From Variovorax sp. S12S4 (GTDB lineage Bacteria; Pseudomonadota; Gammaproteobacteria; Burkholderiales; Burkholderiaceae_C): a stretch of DNA of 64,000 nt. Positions within the stretch are counted from its first letter, which is position 1. The number at the start of each line of letters is the position of its first letter. The notes beneath the pieces are model-generated. The model ran no database searches and was not told the origin of the DNA. It worked only from the letters and a program-made list of their open reading frames with translations. A program made the position numbers and the translations under genes. The stretch covers positions 1,713,001 to 1,777,000 of the forward strand of contig NZ_JALPKR020000002.1 in the NCBI RefSeq assembly GCF_023195515.1. The letters run 5' to 3'. Below are positions 43,985 to 53,437 of this stretch, piece after piece.

Positions 43985-44027
43985 GCCATCGGACGGGTCG
44001 TCTTCTTCGTTTTTGTTCGGATCAATT

Positions 44028-44043
44028 TCGCACAACCGTGCGA
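44028..44043. promoter_or_regulatory. Perfect inverted-repeat operator before small gene and hydrolase
   Basis: TCGCAC-AACC-GTGCGA is a perfect 6-bp inverted repeat 18 bases before the start of the 37-residue gene. It matches the imperfect site before the TetR gene in sequence and spacing (TCGCAC-N4-GTGC). This suggests autoregulation and control of the downstream small gene and hydrolase by the TetR protein. Confidence 0.75.
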
Positions 44044-44060
44044 TAAAAAGGAGCAGCACC

Positions 44061-44174
44061 ATGCTGATCATCGCCCTCTGCCTCGTTGTCTATGTGGGCG
44101 CCATCGGCGCCGAAACCGTCCGCGATGCGCTGCGCAGCCTGCCGCGCAGCAACGACGACTGGGTCTGGTTCTGA
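44061..44174 (+). CDS. 37-residue membrane peptide, unknown
   Basis: A tiny gene with a strong ribosome site (AAAAAGGAG, then ATG 44061 after 7-8 bases). The peptide starts MLIIALCLVVYVGAIGAE and has a short charged end (RDALRSLPRSNDDWVWF). One membrane helix is expected. It is 17 bases before the hydrolase gene and follows the TetR-type operator, so translation is likely. I do not know the family; a small membrane partner of the hydrolase is an inference. Confidence 0.65.
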   Translation: MLIIALCLVVYVGAIGAETVRDALRSLPRSNDDWVWF

Positions 44175-44191
44175 ACGCGGGAGCCCATTGA

Positions 44192-45120
44192 ATGACGAGC
44201 ACCGGCAGCACCTCTTCGTCCGCGGCAGCGCATGCCGCGCAATCGAACTACTACCGCCCCAGCCGCCTGATGCGCGCAGTGCGCCTCGGCCTGACCACGT
44301 CGGAGCGCCTTTGGCCCGCATTGGGCGTGCGGGCGGCCCATCGCATCTTCGGCACGCCGCTGCCGCTCAAATGGCTCTACCGCGCACAGGCACCCGGCGC
44401 CGGATGGCGGCGCGAAGCCTGGAGCTTCGAGAACGCGAGCCTCGGGCTCTATCACCTCGCCACGCAGGATTCAGGCGCGGAATCTGCTCCCGTCGTGCTG
44501 CTGGTGCACGGCTGGGGCGGGCACGCGGGGCAGATGCTGACGCTGGCGGAGGCCGTTGCCAGTGCGGGCCTGCGGCCGGTGCTGCTCGAGCTGCCGGCCC
44601 ATGGCCGGAGCGCCGGCATGATGAGCAACGCGCCGCAGTTCGCGCGTGCCATCTCGTACGTGGTGGCAAGGCTCGTGGCAGATGGCCATGCCCTTCGCGC
44701 CGTGGTCGCGCATTCGATGGGCGCCAACGCGCTCGGGGTGGCCGCCGCGCAGGGCCTGCGCGCCGAGCGGCTGGTGCTGCTCGCACCCCCGGCTTCGGCG
44801 CGCGAATTCACGCGCTACTTCACGCACACCTTCGGGCTGAGCGAGAAGACGCGGCTTGCCATGCAGCGGCTGTTCGAGGCGCAGGAAGGCTTCCTGATGG
44901 CGCAGCTCGAACCGGCCGCCGTCGGGCCGCGTATCGTGCAGCCGACGCTCATCGTGCATGACCGCGACGACCGCGTGAACCGGTTCGCCGATGCGGAGGC
45001 CTACCGCGATGCAATCAAGGGGGCGCAGCTCGTGGCCACGCAGGGGCTGGGGCACCGCCGCATCCTCAAGGAGGAGGGCGTGATCCAGCAGGTGACGCGC
45101 TTCATTGCGCGGGGGACTGA
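44192..45120 (+). CDS. Alpha/beta hydrolase, C-terminal stop displaced by a one-base break
   Basis: A protein of about 309 residues if the end is corrected. The fold has LLVHGWGGHAGQML, nucleophile Ser in VAHSMGANALG, Asp in HDRDDRVNRF and His in GLGHRRILKE. As written, the frame reads through ARGTDRKPRRP antisense over minE/minD to 46243, which is not credible. At 45111-45115 there are five G; six G would give ARGD and the stop TGA at 45118-45120. The substrate is unknown. It belongs to the TetR-controlled set. Confidence 0.85.
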
Positions 45121-45169
45121 CCGAAAGCCGCGCAGGCCGTGCGGGTTGCACGGCCCGCCTGCCGGGCGC

Positions 45170-45448
45170 TCAGCGCGCCGGCGTGGGCGAGGCGTCGGGC
45201 AGTTCGATCTTGATGTCGAGCACTTCCAGGTCGTCCTGCTTTTCCAGGTGAACCTTGATGTCCTCGGCATTGATCTTCACGTACTTGGAGATCACCGCCA
45301 TCAGCTCGCGCTGGAGGTCGGGCAGGTAGTCGGGGCGCTTCTTGCCGCTGAGGCTGGACCGCTCGTGCGCGAGGATGATCTGCAGCCGCTCTTTGGCGAC
45401 GCTGGCCGTCTTCTTCTTTTCGCCGAGCAGGAACGAGAAAAAGGACAT
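45170..45448 (-). CDS. minE: Cell division topological specificity factor MinE
   Basis: A 92-residue protein with the MinD-binding N-terminus ([23 protein letters not shown]) and the C-terminal dimer domain ([22 protein letters not shown]). It stimulates the MinD ATPase and confines MinCD to the poles. It is the last gene of minCDE, 3 bases after minD. Confidence 0.95.
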   Translation of the reverse strand: MSFFSFLLGEKKKTASVAKERLQIILAHERSSLSGKKRPDYLPDLQRELMAVISKYVKINAEDIKVHLEKQDDLEVLDIKIELPDASPTPAR

Positions 45449-45451
45449 GGC

Positions 45452-46267
45452 CTACTTGCCTCCAAAGATTCGCTTGAAGAAGCCCGGCTTTTCCGCATCG
45501 ACGAAGCGCATCGGGCGGTCTTCGCCCAGGAAGCGCGCGACCACGTCGCTGTAGGCCTTGGCCACGTCGGTATCCTTGTCGTGGATGGCGGGCACGCCCT
45601 GGTTGGACGCCTGCAGCACGCTTTCGGATTCGGGAATGACGCCGATCAGCTTGATGCGCAGGATGTCCTGGATGTCTTCCAGCGAGAGCATCTGGCCGCC
45701 GGCCACGCGGTTGGGGTTGTAGCGGGTGATCAGCAGGTGCTCCTTGATGGGGTCGCCGCCTTCCTTCGCCCGCTTGGTCTTGCTGCTCAGCATGCCCAGG
45801 ATGCGGTCGGAGTCGCGCACCGAGGATACCTCGGGGTTGGTCACCACCAGCGCCTCGTCGGCAAAGTGCATGGCCATCATCGCGCCGGTCTCGATGCCCG
45901 CGGGCGAGTCGCACACGATGTAGTCGAAGTCCATCGCGGCCAGGTCGTTCAGCACCTTTTCCACGCCCTCTTGCGTCAGGGCTTCCTTGTCGCGCGTCTG
46001 CGAGGCAGCCAGCACGAAGAGGTTGTCGCACTGCTTGTCCTTGATGAGCGCCTGGCTCAGGTTGGCTTCGCCCTGGATCACGTTGATCAGGTCGTACACC
46101 ACGCGGCGCTCGCAGCCCATGATCAGGTCGAGGTTGCGCAGGCCCACGTCGAAGTCGATCACCGCCGTCTTCTTGCCCGCGAGCGCGAGGCCCGACGCAA
46201 AGCTGGCGCTCGTCGTGGTCTTGCCGACGCCGCCCTTGCCTGAGGTCACCACCACAATTTTGGCCAT
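45452..46267 (-). CDS. minD: Septum site-determining ATPase MinD
   Basis: A 271-residue membrane ATPase from ATG 46267; ATG 46273 is 2 codons earlier, but AAGGA spacing suits 46267. The deviant Walker A is SGKGGVGKTTTSASFA. The C-terminal membrane helix is EKPGFFKRIFGG. It binds ATP, the membrane, MinC and MinE. It is 56 bases downstream of minC and 3 bases before minE. Confidence 0.95.
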   Translation of the reverse strand: MAKIVVVTSGKGGVGKTTTSASFASGLALAGKKTAVIDFDVGLRNLDLIMGCERRVVYDLINVIQGEANLSQALIKDKQCDNLFVLAASQTRDKEALTQEGVEKVLNDLAAMDFDYIVCDSPAGIETGAMMAMHFADEALVVTNPEVSSVRDSDRILGMLSSKTKRAKEGGDPIKEHLLITRYNPNRVAGGQMLSLEDIQDILRIKLIGVIPESESVLQASNQGVPAIHDKDTDVAKAYSDVVARFLGEDRPMRFVDAEKPGFFKRIFGGK

Positions 46268-46323
46268 GGCCATTCCTTCTTGTTTCGATTCGGTTGTTGG
46301 TTTTTCAGATTCGCCGCGGCCCG

Positions 46324-47100
46324 TCAGGGAATCGCGTCGATCACTAGTTTTTTGCCATCGAGGCGTATTTGCGCCGGCTTGCCGAGCACCGGGTCTGGCA
46401 GCGGCACTTCGTTGGTGCGGTAGATGCCCGCAATGGCCACCAGCTGCGCTTCCATGCAGGTCGAGAAGATGCGCGCCTCTGTGTTGCCGCGCGCGCCGGC
46501 AATCGCCTTGCCTCGCAGCGGCGCATACACGTGCACGTTGCCGTCCGCGATGACTTCGGCGCCGAAGCTCACCACCGCGGTCACCACCACGTCGCCGCCG
46601 CGGGCGTAGACCTGCTGGCCCGAGCGCAACGGCTTGTCGATCACGAGCGTGCCGTTGGCCGGCACCGGCACTTCGCGCACGATCTGCGGTGCGTCGCCGG
46701 CGGGCGCTGGCGCGGCCGCCGGCGGTGCCGGGGAGCGCGGCGCGGGCGCCACCGGCATGGCCGTCAGCGAGAGGCCGGCCGCGCGGGCGGCGGCATTCTG
46801 GGCGTCGTTGCCCCCGCGCACCGCAATGGGTTGCGTCTGGTGGCGCGCCAAGAGGCCGCGCAGCGCCGCAAAGTCGAGCTCGGCGGGTTCCTCGCCGCTC
46901 TCTTCGTCGGGCTGGAGCTGCGAGAGATCGATGACCACCGGCTCCTGCTCGAAGAAATCGGGCGAGTCGGCCAGTTGCGCATCGAGTGCCTCGGCCAGCA
47001 CGGTCAGGTCGGCCGTCTTGAGGATCACTGCGATCAGCGGCAGCGTGGCGCTTTTGAATTCGAAAACCGCCTTGGTGCGCGCGGCGGAGACATCGGCCAT
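46324..47100 (-). CDS. minC: Septum site-determining protein MinC
   Basis: A 258-residue FtsZ-inhibiting protein. The N-terminal domain (AVFEFKSATLPLIAVILK) and the C-terminal beta-helix (GQQVYARGGDVVVTAVVS, GARGNTEARIFSTCMEAQLV, IAGIYRTNEVPL) are joined by a Pro/Ala-rich linker. It is the first gene of minCDE. The 272-base upstream stretch (47101-47372) shows no gene. Confidence 0.94.
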   Translation of the reverse strand: MADVSAARTKAVFEFKSATLPLIAVILKTADLTVLAEALDAQLADSPDFFEQEPVVIDLSQLQPDEESGEEPAELDFAALRGLLARHQTQPIAVRGGNDAQNAAARAAGLSLTAMPVAPAPRSPAPPAAAPAPAGDAPQIVREVPVPANGTLVIDKPLRSGQQVYARGGDVVVTAVVSFGAEVIADGNVHVYAPLRGKAIAGARGNTEARIFSTCMEAQLVAIAGIYRTNEVPLPDPVLGKPAQIRLDGKKLVIDAIP

Positions 47101-47451
47101 TGGAAAACGTCGGTGCGAAAAGCGTTGGAGTCTAACGGGCGCGGGCTTCGGGCCGGCGACCGGCCCGTGTTTGAATCACCTAGGAGAACATTTATTGCAT
47201 GGCGTTTCACTTTGCAAGCAGTCGGTTCCCATGCTGAGGTGCCGGCGGGGAGCCGAGCATCGCACGGGGGCGAAAGAACTTTTTCCAGCTTTCGTGCAAA
47301 TTTCGCACTCCCTCCCTGTGTGGATGACCATTGTTTGCAATGTCGTTGACGGCGTGCGGCAACACTGCTGCAGATGCCTGATCGCATACTGCAATCCACA
47401 GCCCGGCGGTCCCCGAGTTCCGGGGTTGCCACGCCCTCGAACCTGTTTGGA

Positions 47452-47703
47452 GCGACGGACATCAGCGAAGCGATGAAGAGCCGCCTCGTGCGCCGCGCTC
47501 TTAGCGAGACCGTCCCCATCGAACCCTACGAGGCCGACAAGATGGGGAGCCTCCAGGTGTTCTTCCTGCCGGATGACCAGATCAAGGTCTGGGTGTATCT
47601 GGCCGGCCCGCAAAACCCCGGGCATCCCTCCCATATGGGGCTACCCCGAGCCGCCTGCTTCCGCCGCGTCTTCACCCGCTTCACCCAAGGAATCCACCCA
47701 TGG
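47452..47703 (+). pseudogene. Truncated duplicate of the DUF3304 lipoprotein gene
   Basis: This stretch repeats the last part of the intact downstream gene: 47452-47595 matches 48022-48165 and 47619-47703 matches 48187-48271, with about 85-90% identity by eye. The encoded piece EPYEADKMGSLQVFFLPDDQ matches EPYETDKMGSLQVFFLPDDQ. The N-terminal half, signal peptide and start are missing. Both copies end the same way, with the start of a downstream gene (CATGGCCG). It is likely the remnant of an earlier immunity-gene copy next to the effector. The reading frame continues to 47934 only by chance. Confidence 0.8.
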
Positions 47704-48278
47704 CCGCTAGTCCACCTTTGTCGTCATGGCGTTGCCTCGCGCTTCTCTTCCTTGTTTCTGCCCTTCTGCTGGCGGGCTGCAAGCCTGAGGCGCCGAAGAA
47801 GGAGGAGCCCGTCACGGTGGGCATCACCGGGTATGTGTTCACCGACGAAGGCATTCAGGAGTACTTCGTCAATGACATGTATGGCTCTAACCTGCCGCCC
47901 TTTGGCGGCGGAGGAAAAACATCATGTTGCGTGAACCTGCCGGCCAAGTGGTCGCCGGACTTGCGAGTGAAAGTGGATTGGATTACCGGACATTGGACCG
48001 TTCCGCTCGACAAGATCCAGGCGATGGACATCACCGAAGCGATGAAGTGCTGTCTCGCGCGCCGGGCTCTTAGCAAGACCGTCTCCATCGAACCCTACGA
48101 GACCGACAAGATGGGAAGCCTCCAAGTGTTCTTCCTGCCGGATGACCAGATCAAGGTATGGGTCAGCAAGTACGACCTCGGTCACGAGCGCCATCCATCC
48201 GGCATGTCCTACCCCGAGCCACCTGCTTCCGCCGCGTCTTCACCCGCTTCAAACAAGGAATCCCCCCATGGCCGTTAA
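47700..48278 (+). CDS. DUF3304 lipoprotein, probable immunity protein for a Tle effector
   Basis: A 192-residue lipoprotein (lipobox LLLAGC). The DUF3304 domain includes GITGYVFTDEGIQEYFVND and PPFGGGGKTSCCVNLP. DUF3304 proteins occur next to type VI lipase effectors and are thought to be periplasmic immunity proteins. It overlaps the effector gene by 11 bases and is preceded by a truncated copy of itself. Confidence 0.82.
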   Translation: MAASPPLSSWRCLALLFLVSALLLAGCKPEAPKKEEPVTVGITGYVFTDEGIQEYFVNDMYGSNLPPFGGGGKTSCCVNLPAKWSPDLRVKVDWITGHWTVPLDKIQAMDITEAMKCCLARRALSKTVSIEPYETDKMGSLQVFFLPDDQIKVWVSKYDLGHERHPSGMSYPEPPASAASSPASNKESPHGR

Positions 48279-50193
48279 TCACATGCCCGAGGCGCTGCCC
48301 GGCGAGCGCGAGCTTTCCATCCGCGAAGTGATGCAGAAGATCTCGGCAAGCAGTTGTGTCGAATCCCGCACGCCCAACTGCGACTTCCAGGTGCACATCG
48401 GCATATTCTTCGACGGCACCAACAACAACCGCCAGCGCGACCAGCTGGATGTGAGCGACCCCGATGCACGCAGCCACAGCAATATCGTGGTGCTCTATGA
48501 CACCTACAAGGACAAGCCCAAGGAAGGTTTCTTTTCGTTCTACGTTCCCGGCGTCGGCACGCGCTTCCCCGAAATCGGCGAGATGAACGAAACCCCGGAC
48601 GGCAAAGCCAAGGCCACCGGCGGCGATGCGCGCATCAATTGGGCACTGCTCGAAATGCTCAATGCCATGCATCGGACGATGTTCAATGAACGCCTGGTTT
48701 CGCCAGAAGAACTCAAGTCCCTCGTGCATGCCAAGCCGCTGCACTACGGCCCCAATCCCGGCTCCAACATCGAAGGCAAGCGCGCCTACTTCTGCGGCGA
48801 AGGCATTGGCTCCGATGGCGGGGTGCTCGGCAAGCTGGAGCGCGCACTGAAGCGCCGCCCGCCCAAGCGCCTGAGCCTGGTCAGCGTGAGCGTGTTCGGC
48901 TTCTCGCGCGGTGCGGCGCAGGCGCGTGCCTTCTGCCATTTCGTCCACCACATCATGCTCAAGCACGACGGCAGCGGTTACGCGTTGGCGGGGGTGCCGT
49001 TTCGCCTGCAGTTCCTGGGGCTGTTCGATTCGGTGGCCTCCGTGGGCCTGGCCGATTCGTCCCCCACGCACCGCGGCTTGGGCGGCTGGGCCAACGGCAC
49101 GCTGGACATTGCGCCTTCGGTGGAGCGCTGCGTGCACCTGTGCGCGGCGCATGAGATTCGGCTGAACTTTCCGCTTTCCACCGCGCGCAGCGGCAGCAAG
49201 TACCCTTCCAACTGCGTCGAGAAGGCGTATCCGGGCGCGCATTCGGATGTGGGCGGGGGTTATGAGCCGGGCAGCCAGGGCAAAGCCAGGGGCTCGCGCA
49301 GCCGGCTGCTCTCGCAAATGCCGTTGCTGGACATGTACCACGAGGCGCAATTGAGTGCGGTGCCGCTGCTGTCGGTGACGCAGTTGAACAGCATGGGAGC
49401 GGCAGGCGCCGCCGTGGTCAACGACCTGAAGGCGGATCCAGAAGCCATGAAGTTCTTCAACGCCTACCGCAACTGGTCGGCCGGCGTGGCGGCTTCCACC
49501 ATCGAGCAAACCCTGCAGGGCCACATGAAGCTGTACTGGCTCTGGCGGCTGCGTTACATCGGCCGCACCGATGCGCTGGAAAGCCACCGCCACGCCAGCT
49601 CGCAAGACCAGCAGGACGTGCGGGAGAGCGACGGCGACTTCATGACCGACATGGCCAAGGCGCTTGAAAAGCAGCGTGCCAAGCAAGTGCATCCAGACCA
49701 GGAACCGTCGTTCTCGCCGGCCGAGCGCGACTTCGCGGCCGTCAACGACACCTACTTGAAGAGCGGCTCATCCATTGTTCCGCCGCTGGTGGACAAGTTC
49801 TTCGACCTGATGCTGCACGATTCGCACGCTTCGTTCTACATGGTCGGGCCTGTGACCGCATATGACCGGGGCGAGAAGATCAAGCAGATCCAGGCCCGCT
49901 TGCGCGCTGCGCAGGAGCGGTTGCAGCGGATGCGCGCCGACCCCCGGCAGGCGGAAAGAATGCGAGGCGTGGATTCCGACGCCATGCTCTCGCTCAACGA
50001 CCTGGAGCGGCGCGTCCTGGATTACCAGTTGCGCCACCCCGGGGAGTTCCCGCTGCTGACGGACGCCGACCGTGCGCAGCTGCTGGCCATGGAAGACACC
50101 ACCACCAGCGGCGCCGTGCGCGTGGTCACGCGCAAGACGCGGCGCGAGCTTGGCGGGCACGTGCGCTACCGGCGGGTGTTCGACAGGAGCTAG
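48268..50193 (+). CDS. Tle-type lipase effector (DUF2235 domain)
   Basis: A 641-residue protein. The DUF2235 lipase domain has IGIFFDGTNNNRQRDQLDV, the nucleophile elbow GFSRGAAQARAF, Asp in LGLFDSVASVGL and His in YPGAHSDVGGGY, the Tle1-type catalytic set. The C-terminal third is helical, with coiled-coil-like Gln/Arg/Glu. Tle1-type effectors are phospholipases delivered by the type VI system; no VgrG, PAAR or T6SS core gene is in the window. It has no signal peptide. Function is inferred from motifs and from the adjacent probable immunity gene. Confidence 0.85.
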   Translation: MAVNHMPEALPGERELSIREVMQKISASSCVESRTPNCDFQVHIGIFFDGTNNNRQRDQLDVSDPDARSHSNIVVLYDTYKDKPKEGFFSFYVPGVGTRFPEIGEMNETPDGKAKATGGDARINWALLEMLNAMHRTMFNERLVSPEELKSLVHAKPLHYGPNPGSNIEGKRAYFCGEGIGSDGGVLGKLERALKRRPPKRLSLVSVSVFGFSRGAAQARAFCHFVHHIMLKHDGSGYALAGVPFRLQFLGLFDSVASVGLADSSPTHRGLGGWANGTLDIAPSVERCVHLCAAHEIRLNFPLSTARSGSKYPSNCVEKAYPGAHSDVGGGYEPGSQGKARGSRSRLLSQMPLLDMYHEAQLSAVPLLSVTQLNSMGAAGAAVVNDLKADPEAMKFFNAYRNWSAGVAASTIEQTLQGHMKLYWLWRLRYIGRTDALESHRHASSQDQQDVRESDGDFMTDMAKALEKQRAKQVHPDQEPSFSPAERDFAAVNDTYLKSGSSIVPPLVDKFFDLMLHDSHASFYMVGPVTAYDRGEKIKQIQARLRAAQERLQRMRADPRQAERMRGVDSDAMLSLNDLERRVLDYQLRHPGEFPLLTDADRAQLLAMEDTTTSGAVRVVTRKTRRELGGHVRYRRVFDRS

Positions 50194-50201
50194 CCGCCTG
50201 C

Positions 50202-51488
50202 TCAGGCGTTGCGCGATCGGCCCAGCAGTGCGTAAAGAATGATCGCGCCGAAAGTGGCGGTTCCGATGCCGCCCAGAGCGAAGTCGCCGAACTTCAACGT
50301 GAAGTCCGCGGTGCCGATGATCAGCGTGATGGCGGCCACGATCAGGTTCTTGTTCTGCGAGAAGTCGACCCGGTTGTCGACCCAGATCTTGGCGCCCGCA
50401 ATGGCGATGAGGCCGAACACCACGATGCTCACGCCGCCCATCACCGGCAGCGGAATCGCCTGGATCAGCGCGCCGAACTTCGGGCTGAAGCCCAGCACCA
50501 GCGCAATGACCGCGGCCACCACGAACACCGCCGTCGAATAGATGCGCGTGGCCGCCATCACGCCGATGTTCTCGGCATAGGTGGTCACGCCGGTGCCGCC
50601 GGCGGCACCGCTCACCACCGTGGCAATGCCGTCGCCGATGAACGCGCGGCCGATGTAGGGGTCGAGGTTGCGGCCCGTCATGGCCGTAACCGCCTTCAGG
50701 TGACCGAGGTTTTCTGCCACCAGGATGATTGCCACGGGTGCGATCAGCAGCATGGCGTTGGCCGTGAACACCGGCGTGGTGAAGGTCGGCAGGCCGAACC
50801 ACGCTGCGTTGGCAATGCCGCTCAGGTCCACCGGCTTGCCCAGGCCCATGCCGTTGGTGAGCGCCGCATAGACGACTGTGGCCAATATGAGCCCGACCAG
50901 GATCAGCAGGCGCTGCAGCATGCCGCGCGTGAACACTGCCACCAGCCCCACGCAAAGAAAGGTCACGGCCTGCATCCAGGCGTCGAAGTTGCCGGCCGCC
51001 ATGTTCTTGACCGGCACGCTCGCCAGGTTGAGCCCGATCACCGCCACCACGGCGCCGGTGACCACCGGCGGCATGAAGCGCTCGATCCACCCCGTGCCCA
51101 CGGCCTGCACGATGGCGCCGATGAGGATGTAGATCACCCCGCAGGCCACGATGCCGCCCAGCGCCACCGCAATGTTCGCATTGGGCCCCTTGCCCGCGTA
51201 GCCTGTGGCCGCAATGACCACGCCGATGAAGGCGAAGCTCGAGCCCAGGTAGCTGGGTACCTTGCCGCCCGTCACCAGGAAGAAGATGAGCGTGCCGATG
51301 CCGCTCATCAAAATGGCGATGTTCGGGTTGAAGCCCATGAGGATGGGCGCCAGCACCGTGGCGCCGAACATCGCAATGACGTGCTGCACGCCCATGGCGC
51401 CGGTCTGCAGCCAGGGCAGGCGTTCGTCGGGCGCGACCACGCTGCCCTCGGTGGCGGCGACTTCGCGCCAGCTGAATAGATTGCTCAT
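50202..51488 (-). CDS. Uracil/xanthine permease, NCS2 family (UraA/PyrP-like)
   Basis: A 428-residue membrane protein with about 14 helices. The NCS2 motifs are FAFIGVVIAATGYAGKGP and the signature ENLGHLKAVTAMTGRNLDP with GIATVVSGAAGGTGVTTYAEN. It co-transports uracil or xanthine with protons. It is a single gene, convergent with the effector gene 8 bases away. Confidence 0.9.
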   Translation of the reverse strand: MSNLFSWREVAATEGSVVAPDERLPWLQTGAMGVQHVIAMFGATVLAPILMGFNPNIAILMSGIGTLIFFLVTGGKVPSYLGSSFAFIGVVIAATGYAGKGPNANIAVALGGIVACGVIYILIGAIVQAVGTGWIERFMPPVVTGAVVAVIGLNLASVPVKNMAAGNFDAWMQAVTFLCVGLVAVFTRGMLQRLLILVGLILATVVYAALTNGMGLGKPVDLSGIANAAWFGLPTFTTPVFTANAMLLIAPVAIILVAENLGHLKAVTAMTGRNLDPYIGRAFIGDGIATVVSGAAGGTGVTTYAENIGVMAATRIYSTAVFVVAAVIALVLGFSPKFGALIQAIPLPVMGGVSIVVFGLIAIAGAKIWVDNRVDFSQNKNLIVAAITLIIGTADFTLKFGDFALGGIGTATFGAIILYALLGRSRNA

Positions 51489-51589
51489 GAGTGGTTATCT
51501 CCTCGGTAGTTTTATGTGCCTTGTGGGCTTTTTCTGGCCGCTTTTATCGGCCCGCTGCCGCCCCGCGTGCCGGGCGCGCGTCTTGGTCG

Positions 51590-52012
51590 CTAGCGCGGCG
51601 GCAGCACCGCCATTGTGATGCGCGAGACGCAGGTCAGGTCGCCCGCGTCGTTGGTCATGTCGATCTGCCACACCTGCGTGGTGCGCCCGCGGTGCACCGG
51701 CCGCGCGGTGCCCGTGACCCAGCCGCTGGTGGCGGCGCGGATGTGGTTGGCGTTGATGTCCAGGCCCACCGCCCTGTCTCCCTCCGGGGCCGAGTAGTGC
51801 GCGCCGCACGAGCCCAGCGTCTCGGCCAACACCACCGACACCCCGCCGTGCAGGATGCCGTAGGGCTGGCGGGTGCGCTCGTCCACCGGCACGCGGGCGC
51901 GGATGAAGTCGTCGCCCACCTCCAGAAATTCCATGCCCAGCGTGGAAACGGCGGTGCCGATGTGGTTGCGGGTCAGCTCTTCGACCGAGATCTCTTTCTT
52001 CCAGATGCGCAT
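51590..52012 (-). CDS. PaaI/YbdB-type hotdog-fold thioesterase
   Basis: A 140-residue hotdog protein. It has LGMEFLEVGDDFIRARVPVD, the substrate motif GILHGGVSVVLAETLGS (catalytic Asp replaced by Glu-like position) and VGLDINANHIRAA. It cleaves aryl- or acyl-CoA thioesters. The gene is single, between the permease and an AsmA-like gene. Confidence 0.85.
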   Translation of the reverse strand: MRIWKKEISVEELTRNHIGTAVSTLGMEFLEVGDDFIRARVPVDERTRQPYGILHGGVSVVLAETLGSCGAHYSAPEGDRAVGLDINANHIRAATSGWVTGTARPVHRGRTTQVWQIDMTNDAGDLTCVSRITMAVLPPR

Positions 52013-52096
52013 TCGTTTTCTCCAGTACGGATGTGCTGGAAACTATAGCGATGGCGGCTGACAATGGCAGTCTCCTTTGCGTGCTAACTTGCTGCG

Positions 52097-53437
52097 ATGA
52101 AGCGCCCCCTCAGACTCTGGCTTGCCGGCATTGCCGCGGTGCTGCTGCTCGGGGCCGGGGCGCTCGTGTGGGTGGTGAGCACCCGCTTGCCCAGCGACGA
52201 AGAGGTGGCCGTCCGGATCTCCGAAGCCTTCGAGAAGCGCTTTGGCGTCGGCCTGAAGGTGGGCGGCGCGCATTGGGCGCTGCTGCCGGCACCCGTTCTC
52301 GTGCTTTCCAATGTGTCTACCGACCAGCCCCGCCCGATCACGCTGCGCCGCGTCACGCTGCAGCTCAAGCTCAGGGAGCTGCTGAGCCGGGTGATTGCCG
52401 TGGACGAGGCCGAGATCGAAAGCCTGGTGCTGCCGCGCGAATCGTTTCGCGCATTTCGCGGCAAGGGCCCCAAGCCGAAGGAGGGCGGCAATATCGTCGC
52501 GCTGCCCGCGCCCTGGACGCTGGCCCCGGTGCCGCTGGAGAAGCTGCGCTGGCGCGACGTGGTCTGGATCGACCGGCGCGACATTGCGCTGGCCTACGAC
52601 GGCGAAATCAGCTTCGACGCCAACTGGCGTCCGCGCCAGGCGCGGCTCGAACGGGCCGGCGCATCGCCTCCCGCCCGGCTGCGCCTTGACCGTGCAGCCG
52701 CAGGGCAGGACCGGTGGCGCACCCGCATCGATGTGGGCGGCGGCACGTGGAACGGCGTCACCCTGCTCGAAACGCTGCCGGACGACAGGCTGCGCCTGTC
52801 CGCCGAACTCGAGCCGCGCCAGGTCGACCTCGAAGGACTGGTGCAAGCCTTCGGCCGGCGCACCGCGGTGTCGGGCAAGGTGTCGGGCTATTCCCGGCTG
52901 GTGGCCGAGGCCGACGAACTGGGCGCGCTGATTCGCAGCCTGCACACTCGCACGACCTTCTCGGTGCGCCCCGCCACGCTCACCGGGCTGGATCTGGCCA
53001 AGACGGTGCTCACCGCTGGCACCGACCGCAGCGGCACCACGCCGCTCGACGAGCTCACCGGCACTCTCGACACCCAGGGCACCGAAGACGGCATCGTGCT
53101 GCGATACACCAACCTCAAGGCGCGCTCGGGCGTGCTCACCGCCAGCGGCAACCTGCGGTTCTTCAACCGAAAGCTGGACGGCGAGCTGGCGGTCGATATC
53201 GTCGACGGCGTGGTGGGCATGCCGCTCAAGATCGGCGGCACCGCCAGCAATCCCGAGATTTCGCTGACCGGCGGTGCACTGGCCGGTGCGGCGGTCGGCA
53301 CCGCGGTGCTGCCGGGCGTGGGCACGGCCATCGGCGCGCGCGTGGGGCAACAGGTGGAAAAGCTGTTTGGCGCGGAGACACCCACCAAAAAGGCGGCGCC
53401 TGCGCCACGGAAGCCGGGCGCTACGCCAGTTCGTTGA
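52097..53437 (+). CDS. AsmA-family protein
   Basis: A 446-residue protein with an N-terminal membrane anchor (LWLAGIAAVLLLGAGALVWV) and an AsmA-like fold: FEKRFGVGLKVGGAHWALLP at the start and SGNLRFFNRKLDGELAVDIV near the end. AsmA proteins sit in the inner membrane and are thought to move phospholipids toward the outer membrane. The C-terminus is Gly/Ala-rich with charged residues. Its stop overlaps the convergent amidohydrolase gene by 17 bases. Confidence 0.85.
   Translation: MKRPLRLWLAGIAAVLLLGAGALVWVVSTRLPSDEEVAVRISEAFEKRFGVGLKVGGAHWALLPAPVLVLSNVSTDQPRPITLRRVTLQLKLRELLSRVIAVDEAEIESLVLPRESFRAFRGKGPKPKEGGNIVALPAPWTLAPVPLEKLRWRDVVWIDRRDIALAYDGEISFDANWRPRQARLERAGASPPARLRLDRAAAGQDRWRTRIDVGGGTWNGVTLLETLPDDRLRLSAELEPRQVDLEGLVQAFGRRTAVSGKVSGYSRLVAEADELGALIRSLHTRTTFSVRPATLTGLDLAKTVLTAGTDRSGTTPLDELTGTLDTQGTEDGIVLRYTNLKARSGVLTASGNLRFFNRKLDGELAVDIVDGVVGMPLKIGGTASNPEISLTGGALAGAAVGTAVLPGVGTAIGARVGQQVEKLFGAETPTKKAAPAPRKPGATPVR

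Noticed and set aside
44192..46243. A single long plus-strand reading frame covering the hydrolase and the antisense of minE and minD
   Set aside because: Only the first ~310 codons resemble a protein family. The rest is antisense to well-conserved min genes, and one G added at 45111-45115 gives a stop in the right place.
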